DNA of 64,000 bases from the NCBI RefSeq assembly GCF_016808095.1, contig NC_068979.1:17452501-17516500 (forward strand), given 5' to 3'. Under the pieces are notes generated by a model that saw only the letters and a program-made list of their open reading frames with translations, did no database searches and was not told the DNA's origin. Positions 56,376-64,000 of the stretch are shown here, one piece after another. Origin of the DNA: Vigna angularis. Lineage: Eukaryota > Streptophyta > Magnoliopsida > Fabales > Fabaceae. The position numbers and the translations under genes were made by a program. Every line of letters begins with the position of its first letter. The first letter of the stretch is position 1.

Positions 56376-56736
56376 AGCTATCACATGTGATATATTATGC
56401 TTCCAGGACATTGGACACTGCACAGGCAAATTATACCACAACTGAGAAGGAATTACTAGCTGTTGTATTTGCCTTGGATAAATTCAAATCATACATACTT
56501 GGATCCAAGGTAATTGTTTATACAGATCATGCTGCATTGAAATTCCTTCTAAAGAAAGCAGATTCCAAACCAAGGTTAATCAGTTGGATGCTACTGCTCC
56601 AAGAGTTTGACATTGAAATTCGAGACAGAAGTGGAGCCCATAATCTAGTAGCAGACTATCTTAGTAGGATTGAAAAAGAAGAAGATGAAATACCTATTCA
56701 AGATGACTTTCCTGATGAAATCCTGCTAGCATTGAC
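56376..56736 (+). pseudogene. RNase H fragment
   Basis: Reads [33 protein letters not shown], then [20 protein letters not shown] and [14 protein letters not shown], the second half of a gypsy RNase H. It starts directly after an LTR end and stops at K (56737). There is no RT before it and no integrase after it within the window. It is close to C's RNase H. Confidence 0.88.
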
Positions 56737-58053
56737 TGATAACAGTTAAAAAACTGTTATTTTCATGCTTAAAATTGATACTAAAAGCAATCTTTAGACT
56801 TAGAAACTAGCTTGAAATCAATGCTTTTATCTATGTTTTCAGAAATAAGAGAGCTGGACAGGTTTATGCTTGATTTGAGTGTTTTTGTGCAGGTTTTAAG
56901 GTGAATTTAGTGAAAAGAGTGAAGAAGGAGAGAAGTGACATTAGAAAAGACAAGAAAGAGTGCAAAAAGAGAAGACGAAGGCACCGCTCAGCGGTAATTT
57001 ACCGCTGAGCGGCACTCAAGGAGTCACGTTGGAACCGCTGAGGGGCAGAATGGCCGCTAAGGGGAAGAAAGAAGACGCGCAACCACCGCTGAGCGGTATT
57101 TACCGCTGAGCGGCACTTTTTGGGCTTGGGCTTTTGTAATCTTTTGTAACTCTAGATTAGTATATAAGGGCTTGCACGTCCTAGGGTTAGGTATCTTTGG
57201 CAGAAACGAGGCAAACACTCTCTCTTCCACCCCTTTGAAGGAGGATCTTGGATGCTCAGGCTACCTCTTCACCTTTTTAGGGTTTATTCTTTCATACTTT
57301 CATTGTAATTCATCTAGGTTCACCATGAATATGGTGAACTAAACCTTGTATGTTTGTTGGGGAATCAATGTAATCTCTTGAAGCTCTCATATATGGAATT
57401 TATGCTTGCATCTTAATCTAAGACTTATGCTTTCTTTCATCATTAGTTAGGGTTTTTCCTCTTTGCTCAATGCGTGCATTGTTTAACTCATTCTATTGCA
57501 TGATTATTGGTTTTGTCGATACGGACACGTACGGGGAAGTCTAGATCCGGGGAATTTCTCCCAATATTATACTGACAATATTATATTGGTTGTCGTTAAG
57601 CTCCTGCACTTATGAACTAATCATTAGGAATGCTAGGAATTGTATGAACTATTTGATTAGGGAGAAGCCATCTAGAATGGTACTTTAGAGAGTGGCATTA
57701 ACAATGATGATTTGAATGTTGAATTCCTAAAATGTATGAGAGTGGATGAGATGAAATTGACCCCCAACAACATATTCATTCATATAATCCATTGAAAGTG
57801 TTTATCTTTAGTCTTTGCCATTGATCAATTCATGCATACATGTTTAGTTTTCGTCTTGCATAATATAATCCAATTATTTCGTTTGTAAGTCTTAGCTAAT
57901 CAACAAACCACACAACTAAACTAGGCCGTGAGTCCTTTGGGAAGAATGATACTTGGTCTTACCAAGTTTATTACTTGAACGATTCGGTCATACTTGCCGA
58001 TTGTGAAACAAGTTTGTGACATCATATTTTGGTGCTTACAAATTTGTCCATCA
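56737..58053 (+). mobile_element. 5' LTR of element K
   Basis: TGATAACAG...GTCCATCA, 1,317 bp. Terminal hairpin with loop AAAA instead of GAAA. Palindromes at about 56983-57115, TATATAAG near 57161, CACCATGAATATGGTG hairpin near 57321. The fossil PBS is decayed (GTGACATCATATTTTGG), as in D and G. Confidence 0.93.
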
Positions 58054-58059
58054 AGTTTT

Positions 58060-58077
58060 TGGCGCCGTTGCCGGGGA
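58060..58077 (+). other. PBS of element K
   Basis: TGGCGCCGTTGCCGGGGA, a perfect 18 nt complement to the 3' end of plant tRNA-Asp(GTC). Confidence 0.95.
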
Positions 58078-58139
58078 CTCGTGGTTTAACTGGTTAATTT
58101 GTGTGATTATTGATTATCTTTGACTTTTTGAATTTCTGT

Positions 58140-58345
58140 TTTTATTTTTTCTGTTTTTATTTTATTTTATTTTATTTTATTTTTCTGTTTTTTTTATCTT
58201 TTTAGGTTAGGTTAGATTTTATTTTATTTTATTTTATCTTTTTAGGTTAGGTTAGATTTTATTTTATTTTATTTTATCTTTTTAGGTTAGGTTAGATTTT
58301 ATTCTATCTTTTAGATTAGATTAGATTTTATTTTTTTTTAGATTA
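58140..58345 (+). repeat. Leader tandem repeat of K
   Basis: TTTTATTTTATT runs interleaved with TTTTTAGGTTAGGTTAGATT, the composite unit repeating about three times at 58196-58305. It is the sense version of the AAAAT microsatellites in D, E and B. Confidence 0.8.
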
Positions 58346-58462
58346 GGTTTTATTCTATCTTATTTGTTTCTATCTTCTAAATCTTTTTATCTTCTGAATT
58401 TATATCTTCTTCTATATCTTTTTGTGCTAACAAATCTTTTCTAGGGTTTTGTTTTCTTGTGT

Positions 58463-59074
58463 ATGCAGGAAGCAATTCGGACTAGGAGTAAGAAAACAAC
58501 AGAACCACTTTTTGAAGGGCTAGACGAGAGTAGAAGGAGGAGAAGAATCAGAACGTCCAGAGAACTTTTCCCTTCTCCAGAAACTCTCCTCCAAACATCA
58601 CCACAAGGTTCTGTTCACAGCACAAGAAGTATGGAGAATAACAATGCTAGAAGAACTCTTGCAGATTACACCAATATTGCTGGACCTCAACACTTTAACA
58701 GCATAGCTAGACCTAGAGTCAATGCAGCCAACATGGAGGTCAAGCCAGCATTAATTCAACTGGTGAAGAGTAATCAATTTAATGGGTTATCTCATGAAAG
58801 CCCATATGAGCACCTTACAACTTTCAATGAGATCTGCAATACGGTCAAGATTAATGGGGTGCCAGATGAAGCTATCAAACTTAGCTTGTTTCCCTTCTCA
58901 TTGGGAGGCAATGCTAAGCTTTGGTTAAACTCTTTTCCAGAAGAAAGTTTCACAGAGTGGGAAGCAGTGGTCACAAAATTTCTAAACAAGTACTTTCCAC
59001 AATCTAAGGTGACCAAAGGCAAGCAAGAGATTTCGTCATTCAAGATCCTAGTCAGAAGGAGTTGTCACAATTAA
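58463..59074 (+). pseudogene. Gag N-terminal part of element K
   Basis: Starts at ATG 58463-58465, inside GTATGCAG/G. It is almost identical to D's Gag through the core domain (FPFSLGGNAKLWLNSFPEES, FLNKYFPQSKV) to SSFK, where it shifts frame at about 59045 and soon stops. The coiled coil and zinc knuckle of D's Gag are absent. The joint is to a different Gag lineage that continues in another frame from 59062. Confidence 0.88.
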
Positions 59075-60564
59075 ATGAGGCCTTGCTTATCCAAAATAGA
59101 ATTATCTCTCAACAGCTTGAAGAAGTAACCATGAAACTTTCTCAAACACCACAGGAAGTACAACAGGTTTCAATGGTTCAAGAGCACCAAAAATGGCAGA
59201 TGCAATCTACTCCAGTTGAGAAATCAACAACGCTTGAAGAGACTTTCCAGAGATTCTTAAAGACAAATGCGTCTTATTGTCATAATGTGGATGCTGCATT
59301 TAAAAAATTGGAGGTCTATGTTGAGAAAATAGTTGACGAAATGAAACATGATAATCTGGGAAAGGAATGTAAAACTGTTGTGACTAGAAGTGGTAGAGTG
59401 TTAGAAGAGAGAAAAAAAGAGAGAAAAGAGAAAGAAAATGAGAGTGAGAGTGAAAAAGAAACATGTGAGTGGAAAGAAAGAGTTGAGAGAGAGAAAAAGA
59501 AAAAAGAAGAAGATGAGAAGAGAGAAAAAAATGAGAGAGAAGAGAGACAGAAAGAAAAAGAGTATGAAAAGCCACTTCCCTATCCAAAGGGTTATTCAAG
59601 GAAGGAGAAAGAAAAGCAGTTGGAAAGATTCATGGAACTGTTTAAGAAGTTGGAGATCACTATACCATTCTCTGAAGCATTGCAACAGATGCCAGCATAT
59701 GCAAAATTCTTGAAGGAACTTCTCACAAAGAAACACAAGTACATTGAGAAGGAAACTATCAATATACAGGGCAATTGCAGTGCAATCATACAGAAACTAC
59801 CTCCTAAACTTAAAGATCCAGGAAGCTTCACTATTCCATGCACCATAGGAGATGTGAAAGTTGGAAGAGCATTGATTGATTTGGGAGCTAGCATTAATCT
59901 AATGCCGCTTTCCATGTGCAGAACAATTCAGGGGTTGGAAATTAAACCAACCAGAATGGCTCTTCAATTGGCGGACAGGTCTCTTAAATATCCATATGGA
60001 GTGGTTGAAGATGTTCTAGTGAAGGTCGACAAATTTGTATTTCCAGTAGATTTTATTGTGATGGAGATGGAAGGAACTAGTGACGTTCCTCTTATTCTTG
60101 GGAGACCTTTTATGAAGACTGCTAGAGTTTTGATTGATGTAGAGAATGGTAAGCTTAAACTGAGAGTTGATGAGGAAGAAGTCACTTTTGATGTATCCAA
60201 AGCCATGATGTATCCAAATGATGACAAATCATGTTTTCAATTTGATGAACTTGATGAAGTTTGTATGGTTCAAGAGAGAATGGTGCGTAACATTTCTCCA
60301 CTGGAAAAAACGCTCATTGATGCATGTGAAGATTTGGATGAAGAAGAAGAGAAATTGATTGATGAATGTCTGATGGACTTGGAAACATTGAAAAAGGGTC
60401 CAGAGGAAGATCCAATATTCGAAACAATGGCTAAGGAAGAAACAATCAAAGCACAGTCTTCAGAACTAAAAAGATTGCCATCACATTTGAAATATGTGTT
60501 TTTGGAGGATGGAACAAAGCCAGTCATTATCAGTAACTCTTTATCTTTACAAGAAGAAGAGTAG
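59062..60564 (+). pseudogene. Gag C-terminal part and protease of element K
   Basis: Continues from the out-of-frame joint; no good ATG at the beginning. Parts: a Gln-rich helix, TLEETFQRFLKT, TRSGRVLEERK, a long Lys/Glu-rich stretch, a LERFMELFKKLEITIPF helix, then aspartic protease with ALIDLGASINLMP (Asp near residue 273 of this frame) and VPLILGRPFMKTA, and a linker rich in Asp and Glu. It ends at TAG 60562-60564, in frame with pol. Without an upstream shift it would not be made as part of Gag-Pol. Confidence 0.85.
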
Positions 60565-63360
60565 TTGATAGAAATTTTGAAAGCCAACAAAGAAGCAATT
60601 GGGTGGTCAATATCAGATCTCAAAGGTATTAGCCCAACTTATTGCATGCACAGGATTTTTATGGAAGAAGACTATAAACCAAGTGCTCAACCACAGAGAA
60701 GGTTAAATCCTGCTATGAAGGAGGTGGTCAGAAAAGAAGTGTTGAAACTGCTAGAAGCTGGTATCATCTATCCAATCTCTGACAGTGAATGGGTGAGTCC
60801 AGTACAGGTGGTGCCAAAGAAAGGTGGGATGACGGTAATTTATAATGATAAGAATGAACTTATTCCCACTCGGACAGTTACTGGCTGGCGTATGTGCATT
60901 GATTACAGGAAGCTGAACAAAGCTACTAGGAAAGATCATTTTCCTCTTCCTTTCATGGATCAGATGCTAGAAAGGCTATCAGGGCAGGCTTTCTATTGTT
61001 TTCTAGATGGATATTCTGGATATAATCAAATTGTGGTAGATCCAAAAGACCAGGAGAAGACGGCTTTTACTTGTCCTTTTGGTATCTTTGCATATAGAAA
61101 GATGCCTTTTGGATTATGTAATGCTCCAGCTACGTTTCAGAGATGTATGCAGGCAATCTTTGCTGATCTTTTAGAAAAATGCATTGAAGTATTCATGGAT
61201 GACTTCTCAGTTTTCGGAAACTCCTTCCAAAGATGTTTAGCTAATTTGAACACTGTCCTCAAAAGATGTGTTCAGACAAATCTGGTTTTGAATTGGGAGA
61301 AATGTCATTTCATGGTAATTGAAGGAATTGTATTGGGGCACAAAATATCTGCTAAAGGAATTGAGGTAGACAAAGCTAAAGTAGAAGTTATTGAGAAACT
61401 ACCTCCGCCAACAAATGTAAAGGGGATTAGAAGTTTTCTTGGTCATGCTGGGTTTTATAGAAGATTTATCAAAGATTTCTCAAAAATTGCTAAACCATTG
61501 AGTAATCTCTTGATGAAGGATGCTCCTTTTGTGATGAATGAAGATTGCCTGAAAGCTTTTGATATATTGAAGCAGAAACTAGTGTCAGCCCCAGTAATTG
61601 CAGCACCAGATTGGAATCAAAATTTTGAATTAATGTGTGATGCAAGTGATTATGCAATAGGAGTTGTCCTCGGCCAAAGGAAAGAACAAAAGTTTCATGC
61701 AATTTATTATGCTAGCAAGGTGCTGAATGATGCTCAATTGAATTATGCTACTACAGAGAAAGAGTTTCTTGCCATTGTATATGCTCTAGAGAAATTTAGA
61801 CCCTATCTTATTGGGTCTAAGGTGATTGTCTATACAGATCATGCAGCTATTAAATATTTGTTGACAAAACCAGATTCTAAGCCACGTCTGATCAGATGGG
61901 TACTACTGTTGCAAGAATTTGATGTAGAAATCCGTGATAAGAAAGGAAGTGAGAACTTAATTGCTGATCATTTGTCACGGTTAGTCAACAATGAGATCAC
62001 TAGCAAGGAGCCTGAAATCTGGGAATCTTTTTCAGATGAATCACTCATGTATATTCAGCAGAGGCCCTGGTTTGCTGATATGGCAAATTTCAAAGCTGCA
62101 AGAGTCATGCCGGAAGATTTAACTTGGCAACAGAGAAAGAAATTTCTGCATGATGCCAAGCAGTTTGTGTGGGACGATCCATATTTGTTCAAAATTGGAG
62201 CAGATAATCTTCTGAGGAGATGTGTTACAAATGAAGAAGCAGAAGGAATTCTCTGGCATTGTCATGATTCACCTTATGGAGGACATTTTAATGGAGAAAG
62301 AACAGCAGCAAAAGTCCTTCAGTCAGGATTTTATTGCCCAACTCTATTCAAAGACGCTCATAATCATGCTAGGAATTGTGATAAATGTCAAAGAGCAGGG
62401 ACAATCACTAAACGTCATGAGATGCCTTTACAAGGTATTTTAGAGGTTGAGGTTTTTGATTGTTGGGGTATTGACTTTGTTGGACCCTTTCCTCCATCTT
62501 TCAACAATGAATATATTCTGGTAGCAGTGGATTATGTGAGTAAATGGGTGGAAGCATTGGCTTGTCCTAAAAATGATGCTGGTACAGTAATTAAATTCCT
62601 GAAGAGGCAGATATTCTCACGTTTTGGCACTCCAAGAGTGTTGATCAGTGATGGAGGATCTCATTTTTGCAATTATCAGCTAGAGAAGGTACTCAAACAC
62701 TATGGAGTGAAGCATAAGGTAGCTGCACCTTATCATCCACAAACCAATGGACAAGCTGAGGTATCTAACAGGGAGATAAAAAGAATCCTAGAAAAAACCG
62801 TGACTTCATCAAGGAAGGATTGGTCTCTCAAGCTGGATGATGCTCTTTGGGCTTATAGAACAGCAATGAAGACGTCTATGGGATTATCACCATTTCAATT
62901 AGTCTACGGGAAAGCATGCCATTTGCCAGTTGAATTGGAGCATAGAGCATTATGGGCTTTGAAATTCTTGAATTTTGATCCTTATGAAACTCAATGCACA
63001 CGCAGAAGGCAGATTTTAGAGCTTGAAGAAATGCGGTTACATGCATATGATTCATCCAAGGCTTATAAAGACAAAATTAAATTTTATCATGACAGGAAGC
63101 TGGTGAATAGAGTTTTCAATCCAGGACAACAGGTAATATTGTTCAACTCAAGATTGAAGATATTTCCTGGGAAGCTGAAGTCAAAATGGACAGGACCATT
63201 TGTGATAAAAGAAGTGCATCCACATGGAGCAATTGAAATATTTGATCCATCTGCTGATGATCCACAGAAAAGCTGGGTGGTAAATGGTCAACGTCTCAAG
63301 CCCTATCTAGGGGGAGAGGTGCAACGCTTTTCCACAATGATGTTGTTGGTTGATCCTTGA
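60565..63360 (+). CDS. RT-RNase H-integrase of element K
   Basis: Open for 931 codons, in frame with the protease frame across one TAG; no ATG begins it (first codon TTG). [34 protein letters not shown], catalytic FMDDF (residues 210-214). RNase H: CDASD (Asp 359), [23 protein letters not shown]. Integrase: zinc-binding [10 protein letters not shown] with CDKC (about 565-606), catalytic Asp 637 (GIDFVGPF), Asp 696 (LISDGG) and Glu 732 ([12 protein letters not shown]), spacing D-58-D-35-E, then a GPF module ([20 protein letters not shown]). No inactivating change is visible inside. It would copy and integrate retrotransposon DNA in particle and nucleus, and could serve D, B and E in trans if expressed. 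Confidence 0.93.
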   Translation: MIEILKANKEAIGWSISDLKGISPTYCMHRIFMEEDYKPSAQPQRRLNPAMKEVVRKEVLKLLEAGIIYPISDSEWVSPVQVVPKKGGMTVIYNDKNELIPTRTVTGWRMCIDYRKLNKATRKDHFPLPFMDQMLERLSGQAFYCFLDGYSGYNQIVVDPKDQEKTAFTCPFGIFAYRKMPFGLCNAPATFQRCMQAIFADLLEKCIEVFMDDFSVFGNSFQRCLANLNTVLKRCVQTNLVLNWEKCHFMVIEGIVLGHKISAKGIEVDKAKVEVIEKLPPPTNVKGIRSFLGHAGFYRRFIKDFSKIAKPLSNLLMKDAPFVMNEDCLKAFDILKQKLVSAPVIAAPDWNQNFELMCDASDYAIGVVLGQRKEQKFHAIYYASKVLNDAQLNYATTEKEFLAIVYALEKFRPYLIGSKVIVYTDHAAIKYLLTKPDSKPRLIRWVLLLQEFDVEIRDKKGSENLIADHLSRLVNNEITSKEPEIWESFSDESLMYIQQRPWFADMANFKAARVMPEDLTWQQRKKFLHDAKQFVWDDPYLFKIGADNLLRRCVTNEEAEGILWHCHDSPYGGHFNGERTAAKVLQSGFYCPTLFKDAHNHARNCDKCQRAGTITKRHEMPLQGILEVEVFDCWGIDFVGPFPPSFNNEYILVAVDYVSKWVEALACPKNDAGTVIKFLKRQIFSRFGTPRVLISDGGSHFCNYQLEKVLKHYGVKHKVAAPYHPQTNGQAEVSNREIKRILEKTVTSSRKDWSLKLDDALWAYRTAMKTSMGLSPFQLVYGKACHLPVELEHRALWALKFLNFDPYETQCTRRRQILELEEMRLHAYDSSKAYKDKIKFYHDRKLVNRVFNPGQQVILFNSRLKIFPGKLKSKWTGPFVIKEVHPHGAIEIFDPSADDPQKSWVVNGQRLKPYLGGEVQRFSTMMLLVDP

Positions 63361-64000
63361 AAGTTGGGTCAGGCTCGGGACGTTAAACAAGCGCTTACTG
63401 GGAGGCAACCCAGTATCTTGTAAGTATTTTTGTTTTCGTTTTTTAGATTAGGGTTTGATGTACTCTCTTGAAAACCTGGTTTGTGTGATGGGTTGCTATT
63501 AACTGTAAGTGTTTGATAAGTAATGCTTGATGATGCTTATTGATTGATTGATGTGCACATTAAATGCTTATACAGGTGATTCACAAGCTTTGTGAACAAA
63601 TGCATGATATCATGATTGTGATTGTGAAATTAAGCAGGATGTGTATGTTAAATGTGAATGAGCTTATATGTGAGGTTTTGAGCTCCAGAGTTGTTATTGT
63701 TGAATGCTATTATTTTGAAAGCATGAATGATTTTGCCCAGGTTTTCTATGATTGAATCAATTGCTTGTTTTGCATCATATGATCAAGGCCGTGTTGTTGA
63801 AACCCTTTCTTATTGGCCAAATACATAAAATTAGCCCACTAAAAGAGAACACTTTGTGTTCTATCCTTTGAACCTTTAGCCTTGAACATACACTGAAAAC
63901 CCTTGATTGAAAATCTTTACCTTGAGTTAAGTAGAAGATCTTGTGTGGTATTGTTAAATGTTCAAGTTTGGGGTTGTTGGGAAAACATAAAAAGCATTGA
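63361..64000 (+). mobile_element. Motif 2 and 3' non-coding region of K
   Basis: Directly after the pol stop: GGGTCAGGCTCGGGACGTTA, AACAAGCGCTT, ACTGGGAGGCAACCCAGT (63365-63418). There is no hairpin array. The rest is the reverse of D's 37520-38110. The short frame at 63564-63755 recurs in D (37766-37993) and B (20289-20504) but looks like conserved non-coding sequence. It ends approaching the expected PPT. Confidence 0.85.

Larger units (their letters stand above)
56737..64000 (+). mobile_element. Element K: plus-strand family A element with pol, incomplete at right
   Basis: 5' LTR 56737-58053 next to TTGAC (56732-56736), PBS, leader repeat, shortened gag, protease, RT-RNase H-integrase, motif 2, then the family A 3' non-coding region to the window end. 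LTR, leader, first ~195 Gag codons and 3' end match D; the middle (from about 59045 to 63360) belongs to a different gag-pol lineage. The 3' LTR is expected beyond 64000. Confidence 0.9.

Noticed and set aside
58196..58310. Interstitial telomere repeat
   Set aside because: The plant telomere unit is TTTAGGG; here it is TTAGG twice per unit in an AT microsatellite.
63564..63755. Small frame (MLIQVIHKLCEQ...) recurring in K, D and B
   Set aside because: It lies in the shared 3' non-coding region. The copies differ in length and start and carry gaps, so it is probably conserved non-coding sequence, though a micro-ORF cannot be fully excluded.

Overview
The window is plant heterochromatin made almost entirely of nested Ty3/gypsy LTR retrotransposons of the Athila/Tat type. 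I see no host gene, rRNA, tRNA gene or CRISPR array. The large nested elements, primer-binding sites (PBS) matching the 3' end of plant tRNA-Asp(GTC), FMDD-type reverse transcriptase and DLG-type protease point to a flowering plant. A legume is my guess and is weakly supported.

Four LTR families are named here by structure only. Family A has a ~1.3 kb LTR with CCGCTnAGCGG palindromes, ends TGATAACAG...CATCA on the sense strand, and includes elements H, B, E, D, K and several solo LTRs. Family 2 has a 2.0-2.4 kb LTR ending CCGCGACAGCC(C/G)-CATCA and includes I and C. Family 3 is J, with a ~3.5 kb LTR. Family 4 is one 812 bp solo LTR.

Layout: 1-9560 is minus-strand element H, with a solo LTR inside its ORF3 and then a nearly perfect 3,459 bp tandem duplication. 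9561-15611 is minus-strand element I, inserted in H's 5' LTR. 15612-26615 is plus-strand element J, inserted in I's 5' LTR; J's LTR is split by minus-strand element B (18654-23909, target duplication ACATG). 26616-26782 is a family A scrap. 26783-53540 is plus-strand element C, which carries composite E (28816-35581), intact-looking D (35612-44363, target duplication AGGAC) and solo LTRs F (46068-47339, CCCTG) and G (50273-51577, ATCCT). 53541-54822 is a scrambled minus-strand gag-pol scrap L. 54823-56375 is a truncated family A LTR carrying the 812 bp solo LTR (CATAG). 56376-56736 is an RNase H scrap. 56737-64000 is plus-strand element K, which has a long RT-RNase H-integrase frame and runs off the window.

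Functionally, K is the only element with a nearly complete pol. D encodes Gag-protease plus a separate ORF3 but no RT or integrase, and B and E are smaller deletion derivatives. D, B and E share LTR, PBS, leader and 3' signals with K, so they look like non-autonomous members that depend on a K-like partner.

The most interesting unexplained structure is non-coding: an array of four short hairpins with different stems but one shared 8-base loop, lying between two copies of a ~50 bp GGGAGGCAACCC motif, downstream of gag-protease and seen in four elements. Other recurrent signals are a fossil PBS inside the LTR end, a GAGGA-loop hairpin near the 3' polypurine region, a hairpin at the U3 terminus, a palindrome cluster upstream of the TATA box, and splice-acceptor-like sequences at gag and ORF3.
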